DNA from: Knufia peltigerae
Taxonomy: Eukaryota > Ascomycota > Eurotiomycetes > Chaetothyriales > Trichomeriaceae
Direction of reading: 5' to 3'
Assembly (NCBI GenBank): GCA_030247855.1
Contig: JAPDRN010000096.1
Location: forward strand, 1 to 64,000
Length of the DNA stretch: 64,000 bases
Shown here: positions 16,389 to 25,548 of the stretch, piece by piece
Numbering within the stretch: position 1 is the stretch's first letter
How the letters are laid out: every line of letters begins with the position of its first letter
The notes under the pieces: model-generated
Seen by the model: only the letters and a program-made list of their open reading frames with translations
What the model was told of the DNA's origin: nothing
Databases searched by the model: none
Made by a program: the position numbers and the translations under genes

Positions 16389-17681
16389 ATGTCAGCCGTC
16401 CCCGCTGCAAGCGCACGCCCGAACGTGGCCTCGTCCATCGCCATCGTCGGCGTGCTGTTTTTCCTGATCGGCTTCTTCACCTGGCTCAACGGCCCGTTGA
16501 TCACCTTCGTCAAACTCGCCTTCGAGCTCAGCGAGGTCGGCGCCTTCCTGGTGCTGATGGTGTTCTACCTGTCCTACTTCTTCCTGGCCCTGCCGGCGTC
16601 GTGGATCCTGCGCCGCACCGGCATGAAGAAGGGGCTGAGCCTGAGCCTGCTGGTGATGGCCGGCGGCGCCGCGTTGTTCGGTGAATTCGCTACCCAGCGC
16701 TGGTATCCCGGCGCGCTCGGTGGCCTGTTCGTGATCGGTAGTGGACTTGCCTTGCTGCAGACCGCGATCAACCCGTACATCTCCATCCTCGGCCCGATCG
16801 AAACCGCCGCACGGCGCATCGCGATGATGGGCATCTGCAACAAGATTGCAGGCATCCTGGCGCCGATATTGATCGGTACCCTGGTGCTGCATGGCATCGG
16901 TGACCTCGACGCGCAGGTGCAGGCCGCCGATGCGGCCACCAAGACCACGCTGCTCAACCAGTTCGCGGCCAAGATCCACGCGCCATACCTGGCCATGGCC
17001 GGCTTGCTGGTGGTGCTGGCGGTCGCGGTATTGTTCTCGCCGCTGCCCGAAATCAAGGCCTCCGAGGCCAATGCCACCCCGGCCGGCGCACCGGGCAAGG
17101 CCGAGCGCAGCAGCATCTTCCAGTTCCCGCACCTGTGGCTGGGCGTGCTGTGCCTGTTCGTCTATGTCGGCGTGGAAGTGATGGCCGGCGATGCCATCGG
17201 TACCTACGGTCACGGCTTCGACCTGCCGCTGGACCAGACCAAGATGTTCACTGCGGTCACCCTGTTTGCCATGCTCATCGGCTACGTGGTCGGCCTGGCG
17301 TTGATCCCGCGAGTGGTCTCGCAGTCGCGCTACCTGACCGTCTCGGCGGTACTGGGCGTGGTGTTCTGCCTGGGCGCCTTCTTCACCCATGGCTATGTGT
17401 CGGTCGCCTTCGTGGCCCTGCTGGGCTTTGCCAACGCAATGATGTGGCCGGCGATCTTCCCGCTGGCGATCCGTGGCCTGGGCCGCTTCACCGAAACCGG
17501 TTCGGCGCTGCTGGTGATGGGCATTGCCGGCGGCGCGATCATTCCGCAGCTGTTCGCCGTGCTCAAGCAGCACATCGACTTCCAGCTGGTGTTCCTGCTG
17601 CTGATGGTGCCGTGCTACCTGTACATCCTGTTCTACTCGGTGGTCGGCCATCGCGTCGGCCTGCCGCAGGACAAGGGCTGA
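16389..17681 (+). CDS. nagP: N-acetylglucosamine permease (FucP-like MFS)
   Basis: Inner-membrane MFS sugar transporter of 430 residues with 12 predicted membrane segments, similar in plan to the fucose permease FucP and the NagP GlcNAc permease. Visible blocks are GVLFFLIGFFTWLNGPLITF at the first helix, LLQTAINPYISILGP, RIAMMGICNKIAGILAPIL and GFANAMMWPAIFPLAIRGLG. The start at 16389 has CAGGAG nine bases upstream; the frame open to 16272 has no ribosome site. It is the first gene of a plus-strand nag operon and sits behind operator-like palindromes. GlcNAc specificity comes from its gene neighbours rather than from a residue I can point to. Confidence 0.9.
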   Translation: MSAVPAASARPNVASSIAIVGVLFFLIGFFTWLNGPLITFVKLAFELSEVGAFLVLMVFYLSYFFLALPASWILRRTGMKKGLSLSLLVMAGGAALFGEFATQRWYPGALGGLFVIGSGLALLQTAINPYISILGPIETAARRIAMMGICNKIAGILAPILIGTLVLHGIGDLDAQVQAADAATKTTLLNQFAAKIHAPYLAMAGLLVVLAVAVLFSPLPEIKASEANATPAGAPGKAERSSIFQFPHLWLGVLCLFVYVGVEVMAGDAIGTYGHGFDLPLDQTKMFTAVTLFAMLIGYVVGLALIPRVVSQSRYLTVSAVLGVVFCLGAFFTHGYVSVAFVALLGFANAMMWPAIFPLAIRGLGRFTETGSALLVMGIAGGAIIPQLFAVLKQHIDFQLVFLLLMVPCYLYILFYSVVGHRVGLPQDKG

Positions 17682-17720
17682 TCGGCGATGATGGACGGCA
17701 GCCAACCCCAGGAAAAGCCG

Positions 17721-18788
17721 ATGCGCAGAGCGACCATCAAGGACGTTGCCGAAAAGGCCAAGGTCTCGCTGAAGACGGTGTCGCGGGTGATCAACAACGA
17801 GCCGTCGGTGATGCAGGCCACCCGTGCGCGGGTGCTGCGTGCCATCGCCGAGCTCGACTACGAACCCGATCCCTCCGCGCGCAACCTGCGCAGCGGCACC
17901 ACCTTCGTGATCGGGCTGGTGTACGACAACCCGAACCCCTACCACATCATCGGCGTGCAGAACGGCGTGCTCGCCGCCTGCCGCGAAACCGGCTTCGGCC
18001 TGCAGATCCATCCGTGCGATTCCAGTTCGCCGCTGCTGGCCGATGAACTGGCCGACTGGGTGCAGCGTTCGCGCCTGGCCGGGCTGGTGTTGACCGCACC
18101 GATGTCCGAACGTCGCGACCTGGTCCAGGCGCTCACTGCGCGTGGCATCAAGCTGGTGCGGATCATCGCGGCCACCGAAGATCCGGCCGATGGCGCCTGC
18201 GTGTTCGTCGACGACCGCGAAGCCGCCTATGAGATCACCGAACACCTGATCCAGCTGGGCCACCAGCGCATCGGCTTCCTCTGGGGTGGCACCTCGCACC
18301 GGTCGTCGGGCGAGCGCTACGCCGGTTACGAGGCTGCGCTGAAGGACTACGGCATGACCGTGGACAAGCATCTGGTGGTGCAGGGCGACTACACCTTCGA
18401 TGACGGCTTCCGTGGTGCGCGGCGCCTGCTGGCACTGCGCGAACCGCCCACCGCCATCTTCGGTTCCAACGATGAAATCGCCGCCGGCGTGCTGGCCGCA
18501 GCGAAGTCGGCCGGCATGAACGTGCCCTACGATCTGTCCATCGCCGGCTTCGAGGACAGCCCGTTCTCGCGCCAGTCGTGGCCGCCGCTGACCACCGCCA
18601 AGCAGGCCACCGAAGACATCGCCCGCCATGCCGCGCGCCTGCTGATCGCGCAGCTGCGCAGTGATGCCTACGACGATGCGCCGGCGCCGCTGCACAACCA
18701 GGGCTTCGTGCCACAGCTGGTGGTGCGCGGCTCGACTGCACCGATGCGGCCTGCCGCTGCCCGTCCCCTTCCTTCCGATCCTTCCTGA
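17721..18788 (+). CDS. nagR: LacI-family regulator of GlcNAc use
   Basis: Repressor of 355 residues. The helix-turn-helix is at once N-terminal: MRRATIKDVAEKAKVSLKTV, then SRVINNEPSVMQATRARVL with the hinge LDYEPDPSARNLRSG. A periplasmic-binding-like effector domain follows (FVIGLVYDNPNPYHIIG; FGSNDEIAAGVL; SIAGFEDSPFSRQSWPPLTT). It probably releases the palindromes at 16083-16335 when a GlcNAc derivative binds. The start at 17721 fits the usual LacI N-terminus and has AGGA eight bases upstream. An in-frame ATG at 17688, six bases after the nagP stop, would add 11 residues. It is autoregulated if the operator ahead of nagP controls the whole operon. Confidence 0.9.
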   Translation: MRRATIKDVAEKAKVSLKTVSRVINNEPSVMQATRARVLRAIAELDYEPDPSARNLRSGTTFVIGLVYDNPNPYHIIGVQNGVLAACRETGFGLQIHPCDSSSPLLADELADWVQRSRLAGLVLTAPMSERRDLVQALTARGIKLVRIIAATEDPADGACVFVDDREAAYEITEHLIQLGHQRIGFLWGGTSHRSSGERYAGYEAALKDYGMTVDKHLVVQGDYTFDDGFRGARRLLALREPPTAIFGSNDEIAAGVLAAAKSAGMNVPYDLSIAGFEDSPFSRQSWPPLTTAKQATEDIARHAARLLIAQLRSDAYDDAPAPLHNQGFVPQLVVRGSTAPMRPAAARPLPSDPS

Positions 18789-18795
18789 GCCTGCC

Positions 18796-19824
18796 ATGTC
18801 GCTGTCCGACCCCACCACCACCCTGATGTTCGCCGAGGCCGCTGAAGCGGCCGACGTCGTTGCCCGTCAGTTCGCCCGCAATCATGCCGTGATGGAAACG
18901 CTGGCAGCCAGCCTGCGCGCTGCGCCGCCGCCGTTCGTGGTGACCTGCGCACGTGGCAGCTCCGACCATGCTGCGACCTATGGCAAGTACCTGCTGGAAA
19001 CCCAGCTGGGCCTGGTCGTCGCCTCGGCCTCACCGTCGGTGGGTTCGGTCTACGCCGCACCGCTGCAGCTGCGCGGTGCGTTGTTCATCGTCATTTCGCA
19101 GTCCGGCAAGAGCCCGGACCTGCTGCGCAATGCCGAGGCGGCCAAGGCCGCTGGCGCGCGCGTGGTGGCGCTGGTCAACGTCGAGGATTCGCCGCTGGCA
19201 CTGCTTGCCGATACGGTCATCCCGCTGCATGCCGGCGTGGAGAAAAGCGTGGCGGCGACCAAGAGTTACCTCGCCTCGTTGTCCGCGCTGCTGCAGCTGG
19301 CCGCGTACTGGAAGCAGGACAGCGCGCTGCGCAATGCCCTGGACCTGCTGCCCGATGCGATGCGCGAGGCCTGGCAGTGCGACTGGAGCGCAGTGACCGA
19401 TGGCCTGGTGGAGGCCAACAACCTGTTCGTGCTCGGCCGTGGCCTTGGCCTCGGCGCAGCGCAGGAGGCGGCGCTGAAGTTCAAGGAAACCTGCAGCCTG
19501 CACGCCGAGGCCTACAGCTCGGCTGAGGTCAAGCACGGGCCGATGGCGCTGGTCGATCGCGGCTTCCCGGTGCTGGCCTTCGCCCAGCCTGATGAAACCG
19601 CTGCCGGCACCCGCGCCGTGGCCGAAGAATTCACCGCACGTGGCGCCCAGGTGTGGCTGGCCGGTGCCGGCGGCAACCTGCCCGTCGCTGCTGCGCCGCA
19701 TCCGCTGTGCGCGCCGCTGCTGACGGTGCAGAGCTTCTATCGCGCGATCAATGCACTGGCGCTGCGCCGCGGCTTCAACCCGGATCTGCCGCCGCATCTG
19801 AACAAGGTTACGGAGACGGTGTGA
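18796..19824 (+). CDS. nagB-II: Glucosamine-6-phosphate deaminase, NagB-II type
   Basis: Cytoplasmic protein of 342 residues with two SIS domains. It resembles the isomerase half of GlmS and replaces classical NagB in several proteobacterial GlcNAc pathways. It would convert glucosamine-6-phosphate to fructose-6-phosphate and ammonia. The first SIS domain shows CARGSSDHAATYGKYLLE and ISQSGKSPDLL. The second shows VLGRGLGLGAAQEAALKFKE and AEAYSSAEVKHGPMALV. There is no glutaminase domain, so it is not a synthase. The C-terminal LRRGFNPDLPPHLNKVTETV is conserved for the family. The stop overlaps the nagA start by one base (TGATG), so the pair is translationally coupled. Confidence 0.92.
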   Translation: MSLSDPTTTLMFAEAAEAADVVARQFARNHAVMETLAASLRAAPPPFVVTCARGSSDHAATYGKYLLETQLGLVVASASPSVGSVYAAPLQLRGALFIVISQSGKSPDLLRNAEAAKAAGARVVALVNVEDSPLALLADTVIPLHAGVEKSVAATKSYLASLSALLQLAAYWKQDSALRNALDLLPDAMREAWQCDWSAVTDGLVEANNLFVLGRGLGLGAAQEAALKFKETCSLHAEAYSSAEVKHGPMALVDRGFPVLAFAQPDETAAGTRAVAEEFTARGAQVWLAGAGGNLPVAAAPHPLCAPLLTVQSFYRAINALALRRGFNPDLPPHLNKVTETV

Positions 19825-20972
19825 TGGCAACCGTGCTGCGCAATGCCCGCATTCTTGCCGGCGATGAGTTCCGCGACGATCTCGCGGTGGTGATAAAAGA
19901 CGGCCACATCAGCGCGCTGCTGCCCGACGCTGCGCCGCAGCTGGGCACGGCCGACGAGCAGGTGGACCTGGGCGGCGACTGGCTGCTGCCCGGCTTCATC
20001 GATGTGCAGGTCAATGGCGGTGGTGGTGCGCTGTTCAACAACACGCCCGACGTGGCGTCGCTGCGCACGATTGCGCGTGCGCATCGCCGCTTCGGCACCA
20101 CCGCGATGCTGCCGACCCTGATCAGCGATGACCTCGGTGTGATGCGCGAGGCGATCGCTGCGATGCGCGAGGCCATTGCACAGGGCGTGCCGGGCGTGAT
20201 CGGCATCCACCTGGAAGGGCCGTACATCGCACCGGCGCGCAAAGGCACGCACGATGCCAGCAAGTTCCGCGTGCCGGACGCGGAAGAGATCGAACTGGCG
20301 TCGTCGCTGGACAACGGCGTGACCCTGCTGACCCTGGCGCCGGAGCGCGTGCCGCTGGAGACCATCCGCGCGCTGGTCGAACGCGGGGTGATCGTCGCCG
20401 CCGGTCACACCGCCGGTACCTATGAAGAGATCCGTGCCGGCCTCGATGCCGGCATTCGTGGCTTCACTCATCTGTACAACGCGATGTCGCCGCTGCAAGG
20501 GCGCGAGCCCGGTGCGGTCGGCGCGGCGCTGGAAGATCGCGACAGCTGGATCGGCATCATCGCCGATGGCGTGCACGTGCATCCGGCCAGCCTGCGCGTG
20601 GCGCTGGCAGCCAAGCCACGTGGCCGTCTGCTGCTGGTGACCGATGCGATGCCGCCGGTCGGTGCCGACGATCCCAGCTACGTGCTGTATGGCGAAACCA
20701 TCACTGCCATCGACGGCGTGGTGCGCAACGCCGCCGGCTCGCTGGCCGGTTCGGCGCTGGACATGGCCACCGCCGTGCGCAACACCGTGCAGCTGCTGCA
20801 CCAGCCGCTGGCCGAGGCCGCGCGCATGGCCTCGACCTATCCGGCGCAGTTCCTCAATGTCGATGATCGCCTGGGTCACATCGCCGAGGGCTACCAGGCC
20901 GACCTGGTGCTGCTGGACGACGCGCTGCAGGTGCGTGGTACGTGGATCGCCGGCCAGTACGAGGTGGCCTGA
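19824..20972 (+). CDS. nagA: N-acetylglucosamine-6-phosphate deacetylase
   Basis: Amidohydrolase of 382 residues that removes acetate from GlcNAc-6-phosphate in the cytoplasm. Motifs in order: WLLPGFIDVQVNGGGG, the metal Glu in GIHLEGPYIAPARKGTHD, His in AAGHTAGTYEEI and HLYNAMSPLQGREPG, and the catalytic Asp in LVTDAMPPVG. The first metal motif reads DVQVNG, not HxH. This is normal for NagA, which generally binds one metal. Start at 19824 overlaps the deaminase stop; stop at 20972 lies two bases before nagX. All expected catalytic residues are present. Confidence 0.93.
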   Translation: MATVLRNARILAGDEFRDDLAVVIKDGHISALLPDAAPQLGTADEQVDLGGDWLLPGFIDVQVNGGGGALFNNTPDVASLRTIARAHRRFGTTAMLPTLISDDLGVMREAIAAMREAIAQGVPGVIGIHLEGPYIAPARKGTHDASKFRVPDAEEIELASSLDNGVTLLTLAPERVPLETIRALVERGVIVAAGHTAGTYEEIRAGLDAGIRGFTHLYNAMSPLQGREPGAVGAALEDRDSWIGIIADGVHVHPASLRVALAAKPRGRLLLVTDAMPPVGADDPSYVLYGETITAIDGVVRNAAGSLAGSALDMATAVRNTVQLLHQPLAEAARMASTYPAQFLNVDDRLGHIAEGYQADLVLLDDALQVRGTWIAGQYEVA

Positions 20973-20974
20973 CG

Positions 20975-22042
20975 ATGAGCAGCGCGCCGCCACGCCGGTT
21001 GGGCTCGATCGACGCCCTGCGCGGCATGACCGTCGCGGCGATGCTGCTGGTCAACAACCCCGGTGACTGGAGCGCGGTGTTCGCACCGCTGCGTCATTCC
21101 GAATGGCACGGCTGCACACCGACCGACCTGGTGTTCCCGTTCTTCCTGTTCCTGGTGGGCGTGTCGATGGCCTTCAGCGTCGCACCGCGCGCGCTGGATC
21201 CGGCCTTACGGCCCGCACTTGCACGTGGCGTGCTGGAACGCGCGCTGCGTATCGCCATTGCCGGCGTGTTGCTGCACCTGCTGGTGTGGTGGGCACTGCA
21301 CACGCATCACTTCCGCATCTGGGGTGTGCTGCAGCGCATCGCGCTGTGCGCGGCCGTGGTGGGCGTGCTGGCGGTGTATGCGCGCCCGCGCATGCAGGTG
21401 GCCGTGCTGGTGGCGTTGCTGGTGGGTTATGCGGCGCTGCTGCTGGGCGTGGGTGACCTTGCGCCCTGGACCAATCCGGCCAGCCGTCTGGACACCACCT
21501 TGTTCGCGCCATGGATCTACCAATGGCAGGCCGATACCGGTCTGGGCCATGACCCGGAAGGATTGCTGAGCAGCCTCGGCGCGTTGGCCAGCACCGTGCT
21601 GGGCCTGCTGGCCGGTGGCCTGCTGCGCAGCGGCCGCGCCGGTGCATTGGCTGCGCTGGGTGCGATCACCGCCGTGCTCGGCCTGCTTCTGGCGACGGTG
21701 CTGCCGCTCAACAAGCAGCTGTGGACGCCCAGCTACGTGCTGTGGACCGGGGGTCTGGCCGCGCTGGCGTTGTGGCTGGGCCACGTGCTGATCGACCGCA
21801 AGGGATGGCCGGCGCTGGGCCGGCGCTTCGGCGTCAATGCGATCACCGCCTATCTCGGGGCCTCGGTGATGTCGGTGATCCTGCTGGCGACCGGTGCCTG
21901 GGGTTGGGTCTGGCAGCAACTGGCTGCGGCGATGCCACAGGCGTTGGAGCTGGCCTCGATGCTGCAGGCGTTGGTGTTCGTCGCGCTGTGGTGGGGCGTG
22001 GCCTGGTGGCTGGACCGACGTCGCATTTATCTGAAGATCTGA
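20975..22042 (+). CDS. nagX: NagX-type inner-membrane protein
   Basis: Membrane protein of 355 residues with about ten hydrophobic segments. It belongs to the COG4299/DUF5009 group distantly related to heparan-alpha-glucosaminide N-acetyltransferase. The N-terminal signature is RLGSIDALRGMTVAAMLLVN, then W-rich NPGDWSAVF and TPTDLVFPFFLFLVGVSMAF; the C-terminal NAITAYLGASVMSVILL is conserved. nagX genes recur in GlcNAc regulons, but their biochemical step is unsettled. Roles in transmembrane acetylation or in handling of oligomers have been suggested. It is the last gene of the operon, two bases after nagA, and is followed by three REP units. Confidence 0.85.
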   Translation: MSSAPPRRLGSIDALRGMTVAAMLLVNNPGDWSAVFAPLRHSEWHGCTPTDLVFPFFLFLVGVSMAFSVAPRALDPALRPALARGVLERALRIAIAGVLLHLLVWWALHTHHFRIWGVLQRIALCAAVVGVLAVYARPRMQVAVLVALLVGYAALLLGVGDLAPWTNPASRLDTTLFAPWIYQWQADTGLGHDPEGLLSSLGALASTVLGLLAGGLLRSGRAGALAALGAITAVLGLLLATVLPLNKQLWTPSYVLWTGGLAALALWLGHVLIDRKGWPALGRRFGVNAITAYLGASVMSVILLATGAWGWVWQQLAAAMPQALELASMLQALVFVALWWGVAWWLDRRRIYLKI

Positions 22043-22369
22043 GCGCGGGCAAAGATGGTAGTGAACGGCTTATCCACGCATGGCGTGGATCTACTGTGGT
22101 GATGGGTTGCGGGGCCATCCACGCATGGCGTGGATCTACTGTAGAGCAGGCCTTGGTAGATCCACGCCATGCGTGGATGCTCTCCGCCGGCCTATAGGTG
22201 AACCGGTTCATCGACATGCGGGCTGTGTGAGTACTTCGCGGCTTCACAACGAAAGCGTGACCGACTGCCGATAAGTTCACCTACCGAAACCATTCATGGC
22301 AGGGCAGACTGCATCAGCAGTGTCGTACAGAGCATCCGCAGTTCCTGATCCCCGACCCAGGAGTGCTGT
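22043..22369. repeat. Three SMAG/REP units in a 327-base gap
   Basis: Two direct units ATCCACGCATGGCGTGGAT-CTAC at 22072-22094 and 22117-22139, and one inverted unit at 22156-22178. They follow nagX and probably end its transcript. The remainder, 22180-22369, must hold the autotransporter promoter, which I could not identify. I see no small gene here. Confidence 0.85.
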
Positions 22370-25300
22370 ATGTCCCATGTCGTCCCGCGCGGCTTCCGCC
22401 GGCGCCGTTTGACCGTCTCCCTGCTGCAGATCCTGGCGATGCCCTCGCTGCTCGCCCTGTCCGCTCCTGCTGCCTGGGCAGGTTGCGATGCAACGGGCCC
22501 CGTCGCCGGACAGACCGTTACCTGCAGCAGCACCGCCCCCAATCCCGAGACAGCAGCCATCAGCGCCAGTGGCGCGCCGGGCATCACCGTGAATGTGGGC
22601 AATGGCGCGCAGCTGCAGCAGGCCGGCGCGGGCAGTGCCATCTCCCTGCTCGGCGCTGGCGGGCACGTGCTCACCAATCTCGGGGCCATCAGTTCGGTAA
22701 GCGGTGCCGCGGTGCAGCTCGGTGCGGGCAGCCGCGTCGACAACACCGGCAGCATCAGTTCCGGCAGCGGTATCGCACTGCAGTTCAGCGGTGCCGGCGA
22801 CAGCGAGCTGGTCAACCGCGGCACCATCAGTGGCAGCAGTGGCGTGCAGTTCGGTGCCGGCAACGATCGTCTGCAGATGCTGGCCGGCAGCATCACCGGC
22901 GGCGTGCAGCAGGGCGACGGCAACGATGTGCTGCTGCTCAGCGGCGGCACCCTCGACAGCCTCGACCAGGGCAATGGCGATGATCAGCTGACCGTCAACG
23001 CCGGCACCATCACCGGGCTGGTGACGCAGGGCAGTGGCCGCGATGACTTCGTCATGACCGGCGGCACCATCGGTGCCCTGCAGCAGGGTGACAACATCGA
23101 TACCTTCCGCATGAGCGATGGACGGATCGTCGGCGCGTTCGAAGATGGCGACCAGGCGTGGATGACCGGTGGCCGCATCGGCCGGGTCAACATGAAGCTG
23201 GACAAGAACCTATGGGACATGTCCGGCGGCACCGTCGACGGCAACGTGGTCACCGGCTTCGACCAGGACACCATCATCATCTCCAACGACGCCTACATCG
23301 GCGGCAACATCAGCGTCAGTGGCGGCGCCGACAGCGTGACCATCACCGGTGGCACCGTGCGTGGCCAAGTGCTGCTGAGCACCGGCAACGACACCTTCAA
23401 CTGGAATGGCGGCGGCATCGTGTACGGCGCCATCGACGCAGGCCCCGACGATGACGTGGCCACGCTGATCAACCTCAACCAGGGCAACATCGGCGCGGTG
23501 CCGCTGTTCAACGGCGGCAGCGGCAATGATCGTCTCAGCTTCAGCAACGTCAAAGGCAACGGCGTCGCGCGCTTCCAGAACTGGGAAGCGATCACCCTGG
23601 CCAACAGCACCGAGCTCACCTTCGATGGCGACCTGGTGCTCGGTGACAGTGTCAGCGGTACCGGTTCACTTACCGTGGATGACACCAGCACGATCTATGC
23701 AGGCAGCGGTACGCATGCAGTGCGTCCTTTCAGCGGCAGCACGTTGGTCAATGTGGCCAACGCTGGGCGCATCGATCTGACCGGCTCCGCACCGGGCGAT
23801 GTATTTACCGTGCGCGGCAACTACCGTGGCGATGGCGGCGGGCTGTACCTGCGTACCGTGCTGGCGGCGGACAACGCCACCAGCGACCGACTGGTGATCG
23901 ATGGCGGCACGGCCACCGGCAGTACCGGCATCGGCATCATCAACACCGGCGGCAGCGGAGCGGCCACGCTGGTCGACGGCATCCTGGTGGTGCAGGCATT
24001 GAACGGTGCGACCACCGCACCATCGGCCTTCTCGTTGTTCGCACCAGTCTCGGCCGGTGCCTACGAGTATTTCCTGTTCAAGGGCGGTGTCAGCGCCGGC
24101 ACCGGCGAGAACTGGTACCTGCGTTCGACGTTGGCGGCCGGGCCGGCGCCCGCCCCGAACGGGGGCGGTGAAGTACTTCCGCCGCCTCCACCGACGCCAC
24201 CGGTGGCACCACCGCCGCCGATTCCCCCGGCACCGCCGCCGCCGCCGGAGGGTGCCACCGATCCGGACCTGACCGCAGGCGAGACCGCGCCACCGTCGCC
24301 GCCGCCAGAACCTGCGCCAGTAGCACCGCCCAGCGATCCCCCCGTACCGGACGTGCCGGTGGCCGGTGGCAGCCTGCCCGGTACCAGTTCGCCGCCGCCC
24401 ACTGCGGGAGCAACACCCGCCGCGCCGGATGAGAACGGCCTGGTGCCGCTGTACCGCCTGGAGACCGCCGCCTACGCCGTGGTGCCCCCGCTGCTGCGCG
24501 AGACCTCGCTGGCCAGCCTGGGCACCTTCCACGAGCGCCAGGGCGAACAGCGACTGCTGTACAACCAGGGCACGTTCCGCACCGCGTGGGGGCGGTTGGT
24601 GGGGCAAAGCAGCGAGATCCACTGGAAGGGCGATGCACGGCCCGGCTTCGATGGCGACGTGATGGGTGTGCAGGCGGGCCTGGACGTATGGGCGGCCGCC
24701 GGCGACAGCCACCGCAACCAGATCGGCGTGTTCGTCGGCCGCACCCGCGCCGATGGCAAGGTCACCGGACTGGCCGTGGGCTGGGACAACGTGCTGGTCG
24801 GCCAGAGCCGGTTGGACGACAAGCACGTGGGCCTGTACTGGACGTTGACCGACAGCAGCGGCGGCTACATCGACGCGGTGGCGATGCAGAGCCGCTACGA
24901 CGGCCGCACGCGTTCGTCGCGCGGGCTGGGCATCGACCTCAAGGGCGATGGCACCACGCTGTCGCTGGAAGCGGGCAAGCCACTGCTGCAGTTCGGGCAG
25001 TCATCGTGGTGGTTGGAGCCGCAGCTGCAGGTGATCTGGCAACGCAGTTCGTTGGATGACCAGCGTGATCTGGTGTCCACCGTTTCCTTCGACAACGACA
25101 ACGCCTGGACCGGCCGTGTCGGCCTGCGCCTGGCGGGCGACTATCAACTGGCCGATAACGGCTGGCAGCCGTACTTCAAGTTGAACTACTGGCACGGTCG
25201 CTCGGGCGAGGACCGCATCCTGTTCGACGACGACGCGATCATCAATTCGCAGCGTTCGCGCGCACTGGAAGCCGGTGTCGGCGTGGTCGGGCGCTTCAAC

Positions 25301-25411
25301 CGCACCGTCAGTGCGTATGCTGTGGCCGATTACACCCGCGAGCTGGGTGGCAGCGACAACGGCAAGCGCCGCATCATCGAAGGCAACATCGGCCTGCGCG
25401 CGGATTGGTGA
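22370..25411 (+). CDS. Autotransporter (type V secretion) with repeat passenger
   Basis: Surface protein of 1013 residues. The signal peptide spans about 1-37 (LLALSAPAAWA). The passenger, about 38-600, is a predicted beta-helix. Its middle (about 160-360) has repeats near 21 residues built on GGTI-x(4)-QG-x-GxDxF, for example GGTIGALQQGDNIDTFRM. A proline-rich linker follows at about 605-690. The C-terminal autotransporter barrel, about 700-1013, ends with a Trp (NIGLRADW). No protease, lipase or adhesin motif is visible in the passenger, so its role is unknown; adhesion or biofilm formation is typical of such helices. It is monocistronic. Confidence 0.88.
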   Translation: MSHVVPRGFRRRRLTVSLLQILAMPSLLALSAPAAWAGCDATGPVAGQTVTCSSTAPNPETAAISASGAPGITVNVGNGAQLQQAGAGSAISLLGAGGHVLTNLGAISSVSGAAVQLGAGSRVDNTGSISSGSGIALQFSGAGDSELVNRGTISGSSGVQFGAGNDRLQMLAGSITGGVQQGDGNDVLLLSGGTLDSLDQGNGDDQLTVNAGTITGLVTQGSGRDDFVMTGGTIGALQQGDNIDTFRMSDGRIVGAFEDGDQAWMTGGRIGRVNMKLDKNLWDMSGGTVDGNVVTGFDQDTIIISNDAYIGGNISVSGGADSVTITGGTVRGQVLLSTGNDTFNWNGGGIVYGAIDAGPDDDVATLINLNQGNIGAVPLFNGGSGNDRLSFSNVKGNGVARFQNWEAITLANSTELTFDGDLVLGDSVSGTGSLTVDDTSTIYAGSGTHAVRPFSGSTLVNVANAGRIDLTGSAPGDVFTVRGNYRGDGGGLYLRTVLAADNATSDRLVIDGGTATGSTGIGIINTGGSGAATLVDGILVVQALNGATTAPSAFSLFAPVSAGAYEYFLFKGGVSAGTGENWYLRSTLAAGPAPAPNGGGEVLPPPPPTPPVAPPPPIPPAPPPPPEGATDPDLTAGETAPPSPPPEPAPVAPPSDPPVPDVPVAGGSLPGTSSPPPTAGATPAAPDENGLVPLYRLETAAYAVVPPLLRETSLASLGTFHERQGEQRLLYNQGTFRTAWGRLVGQSSEIHWKGDARPGFDGDVMGVQAGLDVWAAAGDSHRNQIGVFVGRTRADGKVTGLAVGWDNVLVGQSRLDDKHVGLYWTLTDSSGGYIDAVAMQSRYDGRTRSSRGLGIDLKGDGTTLSLEAGKPLLQFGQSSWWLEPQLQVIWQRSSLDDQRDLVSTVSFDNDNAWTGRVGLRLAGDYQLADNGWQPYFKLNYWHGRSGEDRILFDDDAIINSQRSRALEAGVGVVGRFNRTVSAYAVADYTRELGGSDNGKRRIIEGNIGLRADW

Positions 25412-25438
25412 CGACCGCCGCTTTGGTGGCTTTGGTGG

Positions 25439-25511
25439 GTGCCGACCTCGGTCGGCACGAATCCAACCGGCGCCATGACCCGCTCTGGTAGGTGCCGACC
25501 TTGGTCGGCAC
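25439..25511. repeat. Two SMAG/REP units
   Basis: GTGCCGACCTCGGTCGGCAC at 25439-25458 and GTAG-GTGCCGACC... at 25488-25511, between convergent genes. Confidence 0.85.
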
Positions 25512-25548
25512 GCATTGGCAGCAGTCAATCAATCCCAACGCCGCCGCA

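Noticed and set aside
16392..18821. 809-codon minus-strand open frame
   Set aside because: It is a shadow of nagP and nagR in high-GC DNA: His/Gln/Arg-rich with no domain, while the plus strand encodes both families fully.
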